From Streptomyces sindenensis (GTDB lineage Bacteria; Actinomycetota; Actinomycetes; Streptomycetales; Streptomycetaceae): DNA of 64,000 nt. Under the pieces are notes generated by a model, which was not told the DNA's origin, did no database searches, and saw only the letters and a program-made list of their open reading frames with translations. The position numbers were made by a program, and so were the translations under genes. Location: assembly GCF_014649035.1 (NCBI RefSeq), contig NZ_BMSG01000034.1, positions 18,232 to 82,231 on the forward strand, given 5' to 3'. Shown piece by piece: positions 42,870 through 52,092 of this stretch. Numbering within the stretch: position 1 is the first letter of the stretch; every line of letters begins with the position of its first letter.

Positions 42870-44099
42870 GTGGGGATGGCCGAGGGACGGCGCAGCGGAG
42901 CGGCGGGGGGCGTGGACGCCGTGGGCCGTGCGGTGTTCGGTTCCCGGGAGGGGGAGCTGACGTCCGGCGGACGGGCCACCGGACGGTTCGTCCGGCTGCT
43001 GCCCGCCCTGCTGATCATCGGCGGACTGGTGTTCGACGCGCTGTCCCCGCCCAACTTCAGCGCCGTCCCCCTCTTCGTCGCGGCCCCCCTGATCGCCGCT
43101 CCCTTCTTCTCGCGGTCCCGGACCGTCCGCACGGGGATCGCCTCCGTCGTCTCCGTCACCGTCATGCGGCTCTCCGACGGGACGTCCACCCAGGTCGTCC
43201 CCGTCATCGAGATGGTCACCGTGCTCACCGCCGCCGCGCTGGCCCTCGTCATCAACGGCGTCGTGCGGCGCGGCAACGAGCAGCTGGCCTCGGCCCGGGT
43301 CATCGCGGAGACCGCCATGCGGGCCGTGCTGCCGACACCGGCCGAGCGGATCGGCGGGCTCCAGGTGGCCGCGCGGTACGAGGCGGCCCAGGCGGACGAG
43401 TTCGTGGGCGGCGACCTGTACGCCGTCGCGGACACCCCGTACGGCGTACGGGTCGTGGTCGGTGACGTCCGCGGGAAGGGGCTGGACGCGGTCGAGGCGG
43501 TGGCGGTGATCATCGGGGCGTTCCGGGAGGCCGCCGAGCAGGAGCGGTCGCTGGAGGGCGTGGCCCAGCGGCTGGAGCGGGCGCTGGCCCGCGAGGAGAC
43601 GCGGCGGTACGGGCTCGACGCCATGGAGGGGTTCATCACCGCCGTACTGGCCGAGATCCCGCCCGGGGCGGCCACGGTCCGCCTGGTCAACCGCGGCCAC
43701 CCCGAGCCGATCCTGCTCCACGCGGACGGGGCCCTGGAGGTGCTGGCGCCCTCCGTGCCCGCCCTGCCGCTGGGGATGGACCTCGGGGTGTGGCCGGACC
43801 GCGCCGACGCGTGGGAGCTGCCTCCCGGGGCGACGCTCCTCGCCTTCACGGATGGTTTGTCCGAGGCCCGGGACGCGAACGGGGTCTTCTACGATCCGGC
43901 GACCCGGCTGCGCGGCCGGATCTTCCCGGGGCCGGAGGAGCTGCTGTCGGCGCTGACCGACGACGTACGGCTGCACACCGGCGGGCACGCCACGGACGAC
44001 ATGGCGCTGATCGCGGTCGGCCGGCCGGCGGAGGGGCAGCCCGTGCGCCGGACGACGGTGAAGATCGTGGGCCGGGGCGACCAGGACGCGGCCCACTGA
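42870..44099 (+). CDS. Membrane-bound SpoIIE-type PP2C phosphatase
   Basis: This 409-residue protein has about four N-terminal hydrophobic helices (residues 30-125) followed by a SpoIIE/PP2C domain (about 160-400). Metal-binding segments are VGGDLYAV, VGDVRGKGLDA and FTDGLSEARD, with a final HATDDMALI. Such phosphatases reverse anti-anti-sigma phosphorylation in Streptomyces stress and development. I chose GTG 42870 (seven bases after AGGAG). GTG 42843, eight bases after a TACCGT box, is an alternative leaderless start. Confidence 0.88.
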   Translation: MGMAEGRRSGAAGGVDAVGRAVFGSREGELTSGGRATGRFVRLLPALLIIGGLVFDALSPPNFSAVPLFVAAPLIAAPFFSRSRTVRTGIASVVSVTVMRLSDGTSTQVVPVIEMVTVLTAAALALVINGVVRRGNEQLASARVIAETAMRAVLPTPAERIGGLQVAARYEAAQADEFVGGDLYAVADTPYGVRVVVGDVRGKGLDAVEAVAVIIGAFREAAEQERSLEGVAQRLERALAREETRRYGLDAMEGFITAVLAEIPPGAATVRLVNRGHPEPILLHADGALEVLAPSVPALPLGMDLGVWPDRADAWELPPGATLLAFTDGLSEARDANGVFYDPATRLRGRIFPGPEELLSALTDDVRLHTGGHATDDMALIAVGRPAEGQPVRRTTVKIVGRGDQDAAH

Positions 44100-44280
44100 G
44101 GACGCGGCCCACTGAGGCGGACGGGATGGCACGGTGCGTAATCGAAGCGCACCGCTCCGCATAACATTTGATACACCGTCAGAAAAAGGCGTGTGGCTGA
44201 GCCACGGTCAGGTCGCCCGATTCCACCCGCTTGTGACCTGTACCTCCCGCCCCTGTTCGTTAATGATCAACAGGAACAGC

Positions 44281-44310
44281 TTGGAATCGGGCCCGGGTGT
44301 CTATTAACGT
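44281..44310 (+). promoter_or_regulatory. Promoter of the riboswitch/M23 peptidase transcript
   Basis: TTGGAA (44281-44286) and TAACGT (44305-44310) are spaced 18 bp apart. A start near 44317 would place transcription just before the riboswitch. The upstream stretch 44100-44280 shows a TTTGATACACC-type AT-rich segment but no gene. Confidence 0.5.
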
Positions 44311-44324
44311 TCGATAACGCAGCG

Positions 44325-44500
44325 CGGTCGTCACAGTCGTCGTCAGGGACGGCGCCGCGCGCGAGCGCCGAATTCCGCAAGGAAACCGGGGAACCACCTA
44401 CATGGGGTGAATCGGACGCCTGCGTCTCGTCAGAGGCGGAGGGGCCCGTAGGAGACCTTCCTGCTCCGAACCCGTCAGCTAACCCGGTAGGCGAGAAGGA
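44325..44500 (+). ncRNA. Cyclic di-AMP (ydaO/yuaA) riboswitch
   Basis: The conserved ydaO core is recognisable in order: GCCGAATTCCGC followed by GGAAACCGGGGAACC (44367-44395), GGGGTGAATC (44404-44413) and GAACCCGTCAGCTAACCCGG (44468-44487). Variable stems lie between. In actinomycetes this riboswitch turns off cell-wall hydrolase genes when cyclic di-AMP is high. Here it precedes an M23 peptidase by about 20 bases. Boundaries are approximate. Confidence 0.92.
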
Positions 44501-44519
44501 AGGAAAGGAGTGCGCCCAC

Positions 44520-45551
44520 GTGGCGTCCAACAAGCCTGCCCCTGAGGCCCCGTCACCCTTCAGCCCCGACAGCTACGGTGGCGCCGAGCGGTCCGTGGGG
44601 GAGTGGAATCCCACCGAGGACTCCATCCGTCCCGTGCGCGGCAGGCACCGCGTGGCCAAGCAGCGTGGTCTGGCCCGTAGCTCCACCGTCCTCGGGGTCG
44701 GCGTCATAGCGGCCGTCGGAGCGGGTGGCATGGCCACCGCTCAGGACAAGGCACCCGTCTCCATCTCTCTTCCCGATTCCATCGCGGACAACCTCCCCGA
44801 CGCCAAGTCCCTTCCCGGCGTCGGGTCCTTCATGTCCGACGACGCGGAGGCCGCCCCGGTCGCCGCCGCCGCGCCCCTCACCACCGCCGGGCTCACCAGC
44901 GCCGAGGCCGAGCAGGGCACCGACGCCGGCGAGGCACTGCGCGCCCGGATCCTCCAGCAGGCCGAGCAGCAGCAGGCCAGCGCCGACGCCGAGGCCAAGG
45001 CGGCTGCCGAGAAGGCCGCTGCCGAGAAGGCGGCGGAGGAGGCCAAGAAGCAGCAGGACGAGGCCGAGGCCGAAGCCGCCGCGAAGAAGAAGGCGGAAGA
45101 GGAAGCGGCGAGGAAGAAGGCGGAGGAGGAGCGTCTCGCCAAGCTCGCCGCCAGCTTCTCGCTGCCGACCTCCTCGTACACGATCACCTCGACCTACGGT
45201 CAGTCCGGTGCGCTCTGGTCCTCGGGACAGCACACCGGTCTCGACTTCGCCGGGTCGGCCGGTGCGCCGCTCAAGGCCGTGCACAGCGGCACGATCACGT
45301 CGGCCGGCTGGTCCGGTTCGTACGGTTACCGCACAGTGCTCCAGCTCGATGACGGCACGGAGATCTGGTACGCCCACCAGTCCTCGATCGAGGTCTCGGT
45401 CGGCCAGAAGGTCACCACCGGCCAGACCATCGGCCGCATGGGCGACAGCGGCAACGTGACCGGCGTCCACCTCCACCTGGAGGTCCGCACCGCCGGCGGC
45501 TCGGCGATGGACCCGATGGCCTGGCTGAACAGCAAGGGCCTCTCGGTCTGA
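44520..45551 (+). CDS. Secreted M23 peptidase under c-di-AMP riboswitch control
   Basis: This 343-residue protein has a basic N-terminus and an internal hydrophobic export segment (about residues 56-75, VLGVGVIAAVGAGG). A long Ala/Glu/Lys coiled coil (about 140-205) and a C-terminal LytM/M23 domain follow, with zinc ligands in HTGLDFAG near 238 and HLHLEV near 322. It is a peptidoglycan endopeptidase or an activator of one. GTG 44520 follows AAGGAG by nine bases. The preceding ydaO riboswitch links it to cyclic di-AMP. Confidence 0.9.
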   Translation: MASNKPAPEAPSPFSPDSYGGAERSVGEWNPTEDSIRPVRGRHRVAKQRGLARSSTVLGVGVIAAVGAGGMATAQDKAPVSISLPDSIADNLPDAKSLPGVGSFMSDDAEAAPVAAAAPLTTAGLTSAEAEQGTDAGEALRARILQQAEQQQASADAEAKAAAEKAAAEKAAEEAKKQQDEAEAEAAAKKKAEEEAARKKAEEERLAKLAASFSLPTSSYTITSTYGQSGALWSSGQHTGLDFAGSAGAPLKAVHSGTITSAGWSGSYGYRTVLQLDDGTEIWYAHQSSIEVSVGQKVTTGQTIGRMGDSGNVTGVHLHLEVRTAGGSAMDPMAWLNSKGLSV

Positions 45552-45616
45552 GCCCCCGGGCCGGCGCTCCCCGTCGGCCCCGGGCCGCCCTTGCCCGGCG
45601 GCCCACACCCGAAACC

Positions 45617-45658
45617 CCGGCAGCCCTGACGCACACCCCCCGACGTCAGGGCTGCCGG
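45617..45658 (+). terminator. Terminator after the M23 peptidase gene
   Basis: A perfect 15-bp stem (45617-45631 with 45644-45658) with a 12-base loop lies 65 bp after the stop. The convergent PrsW gene ends at 45764. Confidence 0.75.
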
Positions 45659-45763
45659 TCTGTCCGGGGGAGGGGCGGCATGCCCGGATGGGGCACGGTG
45701 CGGAATACCGCCGCCCGCCCGGCCCGCTGACCCCTCACCTCCGGCGCCTCGCGGCCGGCACGA

Positions 45764-47224
45764 TCAAGGGCGCGGCCGAGGCGTCGGACTGACGGAGCCG
45801 GGGTGGTCGTAGCCGTACCCGTATCCGTATCCGACCGGCTGTGCCTGGGGCCGTCCGTACGGGGGCCCGTACGGCATCGGCGCGCGATGGCCGGGGTGCG
45901 CGTGGTGTGCGTGGTGCGGACCACGGTGGGACGTGAGGCGGGCCGCGTGCGCCAGGGCCGGGGCCGCGATGTCCCGGCGTTGCCACAGGTGGTGCAGCAA
46001 TTCCCGCTCCCGGGCGCCGAAGTCCGGGCCCACCGCGCCGTGGCGGGCCCGGCGGCGCAGACCCGCGAGCGACGTCGCGAACGACTCGTACTCCGCGACC
46101 GCGCGGGCCGCCGCCCGCCCCCGGGCCCGGTCCCGCTGCCAGTGGCGGGCCAGGTCGCGGGCCATGCCCCGGGCCCGCATGGAGGAGAGCGCCGTCGGCT
46201 CGGCGGGGGTGAGCCAGCCGGCCGCGGCGTACGCGGGCAGCTCGGCGGCGAGCGTGCGCAGCTCCCGCTGGCGCGACCAGATCGCCAGCCAGGTGACCAG
46301 GGCGAACGCCGGGACCATGACGATCCCGTACACCGTGTGGAAGCCGTACGGGCCGAAGGCCGACGAGCCGTTCCACAGGGCGTGCAGCCCCATCGCCAGC
46401 AGCAGGCCCAGCACCGGCAGGGCGATCCGGCGGACCCGGTGGCGGCGGGCGCTGACGGCCGCGAAGCCGAAGCCGAGGCCGGTGAGGACCGTGAACAGGG
46501 GGTGCGCGAACGGCGACATGACGATCCGCACGAAGAACGTCCCCGCCGTCACCGAGGCCAACCCGGAGCTGCCGAGCTGCTGGTCCTCGCCGAAGGCGTT
46601 GCCCAGATAGAGGATGTTCTCGGTGAACGCGAAGCCCGTCGCGGTGAAGCCGGCGACGACGATGCCGTCCACCACCCCGCTGAACTCCCGTCTGCGGAAC
46701 AGGAAGATCAGCAGCACGGCCGCCGCCTTCGCGCTCTCCTCGACGATCGGGGCGATCACCGTCGCCCCCAGGGTGTCGGCGCTCGCCGGGTCCGCCGTCG
46801 CGGTGGCTATCCAGCGCGTCGCGAAGGAGTTGGCGATGATCGCGACGAGCGCGGCGGCGCACGCGCCCCAGGCGAAGGAGAAGATCAGATTCCGCCAGGG
46901 GCCCGGCTCGACCCGGTCCAGCCAGCGGAACGCCGCCATCAGCAGCGGGACCGGCAGCACTGCCAGGCCCAGACCGACGAGGAACCCCTCCGGGCCGGTC
47001 TGTTCGCGGACGAGGGCCAGGATCAGCAGCCCGCACAGCAGGAGCGCCACGGTCACGGCCCCGGCACGGAACACCTTGCTGCGCCACACCATGCCGACGC
47101 GGCGCGCCTGGTAACGCGCCCGGCCGTGCTCCGGCGCGGAGCCCAGGACCTCGTCGAGCCGCTGTGCGTGGAGGGCCGGGACGGAGGGGTGCGCCTGCTG
47201 GGGTCGCGCGGAGGGGTCGGACAC
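45764..47224 (-). CDS. PrsW-family intramembrane metalloprotease
   Basis: This 486-residue membrane protein has about eight helices between residues 50 and 305. The PrsW active-site motifs are PIVEESAKA near residue 160, FAFTENILY near 200, and a later His in HPLFTVLTG near 240. In Bacillus, PrsW begins cleavage of an anti-sigma factor; the target here is unknown. A C-terminal cytosolic tail of about 170 residues rich in Arg, His and Tyr is longer than the core family. GTG 47224 lies seven bases after a TAGGGT -10-like box, so it may be leaderless. Confidence 0.85.
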   Translation of the reverse strand: MSDPSARPQQAHPSVPALHAQRLDEVLGSAPEHGRARYQARRVGMVWRSKVFRAGAVTVALLLCGLLILALVREQTGPEGFLVGLGLAVLPVPLLMAAFRWLDRVEPGPWRNLIFSFAWGACAAALVAIIANSFATRWIATATADPASADTLGATVIAPIVEESAKAAAVLLIFLFRRREFSGVVDGIVVAGFTATGFAFTENILYLGNAFGEDQQLGSSGLASVTAGTFFVRIVMSPFAHPLFTVLTGLGFGFAAVSARRHRVRRIALPVLGLLLAMGLHALWNGSSAFGPYGFHTVYGIVMVPAFALVTWLAIWSRQRELRTLAAELPAYAAAGWLTPAEPTALSSMRARGMARDLARHWQRDRARGRAAARAVAEYESFATSLAGLRRRARHGAVGPDFGARERELLHHLWQRRDIAAPALAHAARLTSHRGPHHAHHAHPGHRAPMPYGPPYGRPQAQPVGYGYGYGYDHPGSVSPTPRPRP

Positions 47225-47298
47225 CTTTCGACCCTAACGAGGAGCACTGACACCCGGCGACGGCGCATCCGGCCATCGCCCGACGGCCGGCCGGTGCG

Positions 47299-48288
47299 TC
47301 AGACGCGGGCGAACAGCAGGTCGTGGACGACGTGCCCCTTGTCCAGGCCCTGACCCTCGAAGCGGGTGAGCGGCCGGAACGCGGGACGCGGCGCGTATCC
47401 GCCGTCGGCCGCGGTGTTCTCGAAGCGGGGGTGCGCGGTGAGGACCTCCAGCATCTGCTCGGCGTACGGCTCCCAGTCCGTGGCGCAGTGGACGATCGCG
47501 CCGGGCTTCAGCACCGGGGCCACCAGGTCCAGGAACTCGGGCTGGATGAGCCGCCGCTTGTGGTGCCGGGCCTTGGGCCACGGGTCGGGGAAGTAGACCC
47601 GCAGGCCGTCCAGGGACTCGGGGGCCAGCATCTCGCGCAGCAGGATGACCGCGTCGCCGTTGGCCACGCGGACGTTCGTCGAGCCCGCCTTGTCCGCAAG
47701 GCCCAGCAGGTTGCCCTGGCCGGGGGTGTGGACGTCGACCGCGAGGATGCCGGTGCCCGGGTCGTCGGCCGCCATCTGCGCGGTGGCCTCGCCCATGCCG
47801 AAGCCGATCTCCAGGACCACGGGCAGCCCGTCGAACAGCTCGGCCAGATCGAGGACGCGCTTGCCGTCGATGTCCAGGCCCCACTTGGGCCACAGCCGCT
47901 CCAGGGATTCCTGCTGGCCGGTGGTGACCCGGCTGCGGCGCGGCTGGAAGCTGCGGATCCGGCGCTCGTGGTGCGAACCGGCCGGGTCGGCGGCGGGGCC
48001 GCCGGGGAAGCGCGGCTCCATGCGCAGCCGGCGCGCCCGCTCGAAGGAGGCGGCCCGCAGCGCGGCGGCTTCGTCGGTGGCCGAGGCTTCGGCCGCCGTT
48101 GCGCCGGCCGCGGCGTCGGCGGCCCGGGACTCGTGGACTGTGGCGTCGCCGGTCGTTGCGCCGGTCGTGGCGTCGGCGAGCGCGTCGGCCGCCGTGGAGC
48201 CGGACCGCGCGGGGCCGGCCGGAATCTCGTCGGTCGGCGTCGCGTCGTGGGATCCGGCGGGCGTGGGGTTCAGGGGCTGCTCAGACAC
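47299..48288 (-). CDS. trmB: tRNA (guanine-N7-)-methyltransferase with long N-terminal extension
   Basis: This 329-residue protein catalyses m7G46 formation in tRNA with S-adenosylmethionine. The SAM loop is VLEIGFGMGEA near residue 160 and the family motif YFPDPWPKARHHKRR near 235. The first 100 residues are an Ala/Thr-rich, low-complexity extension not needed for the fold, though a RIRSFQPRRSR segment near 110 resembles the normal N-terminus. The GTG start overlaps the end of lhgO by eight bases, implying coupling. Confidence 0.93.
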   Translation of the reverse strand: MSEQPLNPTPAGSHDATPTDEIPAGPARSGSTAADALADATTGATTGDATVHESRAADAAAGATAAEASATDEAAALRAASFERARRLRMEPRFPGGPAADPAGSHHERRIRSFQPRRSRVTTGQQESLERLWPKWGLDIDGKRVLDLAELFDGLPVVLEIGFGMGEATAQMAADDPGTGILAVDVHTPGQGNLLGLADKAGSTNVRVANGDAVILLREMLAPESLDGLRVYFPDPWPKARHHKRRLIQPEFLDLVAPVLKPGAIVHCATDWEPYAEQMLEVLTAHPRFENTAADGGYAPRPAFRPLTRFEGQGLDKGHVVHDLLFARV

Positions 48289-49537
48289 AATGACCGGATT
48301 CTACGGCGGGCGGCTTCCACCCCGTCCCCCGAGCCCGGCGCAGCGCGAGCCGTGCCACCTCCCGTCCGATGGGCAGGCACGCCGTCGCCGCGGGCGACGG
48401 GGCGTTGAGCACATGCACCGTGTGCGGGGCCTCGCGGATCAGGAAGTCGTCGACCAGCGTGCCGTCCTTCAGCACCGCCTGGGCCCGCACCCCGGCGGGC
48501 GACGGGCGCAGATCGTCCTCGGTGACGGCGGGCAGCAGCCGCTGGACGGCCCGGGTGAACGCGGACCGGGACAGCGAGCGGTGCACCTCGCCCGCCCCGT
48601 ACCGCCAGTGGCGGCGGGCGATCTGCCAGGTGCCCGGCCAGCTCAGCGTGGACAGCAGTTCGGCGGGGCGGACCCGGGGCCAGGTGTATCCCTCGCGGGC
48701 GAGGGCGGGGACCGCGTTCGGCCCGACGTGGACGGAGCCGTCGAAGCCGCGGGTCAGGTGGACGCCGAGGAAGGGGAAGGCCGGGTCCGGCACCGGGTAG
48801 ACCAGGCCGCGCACCAGCTCGGGGCGGGCCAGCGCGTAGTACTCACCCCGGAACGGCACGATCCGCACCCCCGGGTCGTCCCCGGCGAGGCGGGCCACCC
48901 GGTCGCAGTGGAGCCCCGCGCAGTTGACCAGCACCCTGGCCCGGACGACCAGGCCGTCCGCCGTGCGCACCGCGACGCCCCAGGGGCGCCGGTCCACCGC
49001 GGTGACCTCCGCGCCGTACCGTACGATGCCGCCCGCCGCCGTGACCTCGGTCGCGAAGCGGGTGGCCACGGCGGTGAAGTCGCAGACGCCCGTCGTGCCG
49101 ACCCGGATCGCCGCCAGGCCCCGGACCTCCGGTTCGTGCTCCGCGATCTGGGCCGGGCCCAGCTCCCGCACGGGCAGCCCGTGCTCGCGGCCGCGCTGCA
49201 CCAGGGCGTGCAGCCGGGGCAGCTCGGAGCGCTCGGTGGCGACGATCAGCTTGCCGGTGGTGGCATGGGAGATTCCGTGCTCCGCGCAGAAGTCCGCGAG
49301 CTCCGCCGAGCCGCGGAGCGCGTACCGCGCCTTGAGGGAGCCGGGGCGGTAGTAGATGCCGCTGTGGATCACGCCGCTGTTGCGGCCGGTCTGGTGGCGG
49401 GCGGGGCCGCGCTCCTTCTCCAGGACCGTGACCCTGGTCCCCGGGGCCGCCCGGGTCAGCGCATACGCGGTCGACAGACCGACGATCCCGCCGCCGATCA
49501 CCAGCACATCGCAGTCGTACGCCGCGTGCGTCATCAT
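48281..49537 (-). CDS. lhgO: L-2-hydroxyglutarate oxidase
   Basis: This 418-residue FAD-dependent enzyme of the DAO family oxidises L-2-hydroxyglutarate to 2-oxoglutarate, repairing a side product of central metabolism. The FAD-binding motif is CDVLVIGGGIVGLSTAYAL (near residue 10), with RNSGVIHSGIYY near 52 as the family signature. ATG 49537 follows GGGAGG by seven bases; a second ATG follows directly. The stop lies within the trmB start region. Confidence 0.92.
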   Translation of the reverse strand: MMTHAAYDCDVLVIGGGIVGLSTAYALTRAAPGTRVTVLEKERGPARHQTGRNSGVIHSGIYYRPGSLKARYALRGSAELADFCAEHGISHATTGKLIVATERSELPRLHALVQRGREHGLPVRELGPAQIAEHEPEVRGLAAIRVGTTGVCDFTAVATRFATEVTAAGGIVRYGAEVTAVDRRPWGVAVRTADGLVVRARVLVNCAGLHCDRVARLAGDDPGVRIVPFRGEYYALARPELVRGLVYPVPDPAFPFLGVHLTRGFDGSVHVGPNAVPALAREGYTWPRVRPAELLSTLSWPGTWQIARRHWRYGAGEVHRSLSRSAFTRAVQRLLPAVTEDDLRPSPAGVRAQAVLKDGTLVDDFLIREAPHTVHVLNAPSPAATACLPIGREVARLALRRARGTGWKPPAVESGHCV

Positions 49538-49658
49538 CACGCCACCTCCCACCCCGATAGTGCACTGACCCACTGACAACCGGCTCAAACCCGAGATGGG
49601 CGGGGCGTGGCGCACACCCCGCCCGGCACCGGCCCGGTGGGCGGAGTGTGCGTCCGGG

Positions 49659-51239
49659 TCAGGCCTGGGTGACCAGCAGCGGGCGGGCCCGCTCGCGCAG
49701 CTCCGCGACGCGGGGCTCGTCCCCGTACGGCTCCAGGCGGTGCAGCAGATCGCGCACGTACTCCGTGGTGCGGGCCGAGGAGATCCGGCCCGCGACCTCC
49801 ACCGCCCGGGTGCCCGCGGCGCAGGCCGCGTCCAGATTGCCCGACTCCAGCTCGGCGACGGCGGAGACGACGAGCCGCAGTCCGTGGCTGCGGACGAACT
49901 CCTCGGTCGGCCGGGAGAGCGCCTGCTCGGTGAAGCGCCGAACCTGGCGGGGGGCCTTCAGGTCCCGGTAGCACTCGGCGGCGTCGGCGGCGAACCGGTC
50001 GTAGCCGTAGAAGCCGAGCCAGGACGGATCGGCGTCGCCCGCCCGGGACCGCTCCAGCCAGCTCTCGGCCCCCTTGAGCGCGGCCCCCGCGGCCGGTGCG
50101 TCGCCGGCCTTCGCATGGGCGCGGGCCTCCACCAGCCGGAAGAAGCTCATGGTGCGGGCGGTGGCGAGGCCCCGGTTGCGCTCGACGGCGGCCTGGGCGA
50201 GGTCGACGCCCTCGTCGGCGAAGCCGCGGTAGGTCGCCTGGAGGGACATCGAGGCGAGGACATAGCCGCCGAGCGGGACGTCGGCGGCGGCCCGGGCCAG
50301 GCGCAGGGCCTGGATGTAGTAGCGCTGGGCGGCCTCCTGCTGACCGGTGTCGAAGGCCATCCAGCCGGCCAGCCGGGTCAGCTCGGCGGACGCGCCGAAC
50401 AGGGCCCGTCCGACCTCGTCGGTGTACGAGCCGAGGAGCAGGGGTGCGGCGTCGACGCGTAAGCACTCGGGAACCATGGAGGAACGCCAGTCGCCGCCGC
50501 CGTACTTGGAGTCCCAGCGCCGGGCGTCCTGGGCCGCCTCGCGCAGCTTCGACACATCGCTGTGGCCGACCCGCAGCGGCGAGGCGTCCGCCACGGACTC
50601 CGGTCCGGGCTGGGCCGGGACCGAGCCCGCCGCGCCGCCGCCGGTGTGGAGGATGTGTGCGCCCCGGGAGTCCGGTGCGCTCCCCGGCCCCTGGGCTCCG
50701 GCCGTGCCGGGGCCTTCGGGGCCGCCGCCGCGCGCCCCGAGGATCGCCGCCTGCGCCGCCGTCGGGTCCCGGGCCACCGACGGGTCGGCGGGGGTTATCA
50801 GCCAGCGGGAAGCGGGCGTCGCGTAGGCGCTCACCGAGAAGGATCCCGCCAGGGACTGCCAGATCCCGCCGCCGCCCCGCCGCCCGGCCAGATCCAGCCG
50901 GTACAGCTCGGTCGCCGACCGGACCGCCTCGCCCACGTCCCGGGGGAAGGCGAGACCGACCTCCGGGGCCGGGTCGGCGTCGGCGAGGCCGATCTCGTGC
51001 AACGGCACCGGGCGGCCGAGCTTGGCCCCGATCGCCGCCGCGATGAGATGCGGCGCAGCGCCCTGCGGCACCATCCCCTTGGCGACCCACCGGGCCACCG
51101 AGGTCTTGTCGTAGCGAAGTGTCAGACCGCGCTGTGCTCCGAGGTCGTTGACCCGCCGGGCGAGCCCGGCGTTGCTGATTCCCGCGAGGGCGAGAACCGT
51201 GCCGAGCTTCTCGTTCGGCCCGCGTTGCTCCCTGGACAT
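49659..51239 (-). CDS. NsdA-like sporulation-associated regulator with TPR-type repeats
   Basis: This 526-residue protein has an N-terminal helix-turn-helix-like region (residues 8-80, LALAGISNAGLARRVNDLG and TSVARWVAKG). A low-complexity Gly/Ala/Pro stretch (about 165-215) is followed by a long alpha-helical C-terminal half with TPR-like pairs. It resembles the Streptomyces family that includes NsdA, a negative regulator of differentiation and antibiotic production, as I recall. The ATG 51239 is the natural start. A divergent asparagine-synthetase-like gene follows after an 850-bp gap. Confidence 0.75.
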   Translation of the reverse strand: MSREQRGPNEKLGTVLALAGISNAGLARRVNDLGAQRGLTLRYDKTSVARWVAKGMVPQGAAPHLIAAAIGAKLGRPVPLHEIGLADADPAPEVGLAFPRDVGEAVRSATELYRLDLAGRRGGGGIWQSLAGSFSVSAYATPASRWLITPADPSVARDPTAAQAAILGARGGGPEGPGTAGAQGPGSAPDSRGAHILHTGGGAAGSVPAQPGPESVADASPLRVGHSDVSKLREAAQDARRWDSKYGGGDWRSSMVPECLRVDAAPLLLGSYTDEVGRALFGASAELTRLAGWMAFDTGQQEAAQRYYIQALRLARAAADVPLGGYVLASMSLQATYRGFADEGVDLAQAAVERNRGLATARTMSFFRLVEARAHAKAGDAPAAGAALKGAESWLERSRAGDADPSWLGFYGYDRFAADAAECYRDLKAPRQVRRFTEQALSRPTEEFVRSHGLRLVVSAVAELESGNLDAACAAGTRAVEVAGRISSARTTEYVRDLLHRLEPYGDEPRVAELRERARPLLVTQA

Positions 51240-52092
51240 GCGCCACCCCTCGACACACAGACGGCCGCCGCGTCACCGAGGACGGCGCGCGGCATTCGTA
51301 CCGATGCCTCCCCAGGTTCGAACCCTCGTACTCCGCCTGCACACGCATGTGGCCGAGCCCCGAGGAATATGCCCCCCTGTCGAGAACACCAGTAAACACA
51401 GCGTAGTTCTCCCGATCCCTACCGTTAAGGGGCGGACGTCCGGATGGCGGGATTGTTGTCCGTGCGGGCGGTCCGGGTGCTCCGGCGGGGGTGCGCCGGC
51501 CGGGGTGCGGCGTGCTCCCGGTGTGTGGCCGTGCGCCCGGCCGTGCGCTCTGGCCCGCCCCGTCGCGTGGCGCTTGGCTGAGTCCTGCGTGGGTCGGCCC
51601 GCTGCACTGGACTCAGTGGGCTGGGGGAAACCGCCGCTCCATTCCCCGCGGGCGGCGGACCGGTCCGGGAGGTGAGGCCCACCTCCCGGACTGTGCGTGG
51701 AGGGGTCGCCAGGGGGGCGCGGCACGGTATGCGCGCAGGGCGGCACTTCGAGAGAATGGCCGAATAGCGACGGTCCGCTGATGGTCTGGCCAACGGTCCG
51801 ACTATGGCCGGATATCGCCGCTGTTTTCGGGCGGCGCCGGCCCCTCCCCTGCCTCGGGGGGCGGGCCGGGGCGGCGCGGCGACCGTACGGCCGGCCTCCG
51901 CAACTCCCGGAACCGGCAGTTCCGTTGCTGTCGTCGCGGTGAAGACCGCGTCGGGCCTTTGCCAGGGGCGCATGCTCTTCCGGCGTGCGCTGCCCGTACA
52001 CCCTCTCCTGCGGCGTTGTCGTGGCAGCATGTCCCGCAGCGGCGTTTTCGCTCATCTCGTGCGCCGTTTGTCCACAGCCTGTGGAGGCGGCG
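51240..52092. other. Large divergent intergenic region with repeated sites
   Basis: I see no convincing gene in these 850 bp. Near the regulator is a dyad GAGAAC-N18-GTTCTC (51382-51411). Nearer the other gene is a mirrored module: ATGGCCGAATAGCG (51756-51769), ACGGTCCG (51770-51777), ACGGTCCG (51793-51800), ATGGCCGGATATCG (51804-51817). The order A-B-B-A with direct orientation suggests cooperative binding sites. Confidence 0.45.
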
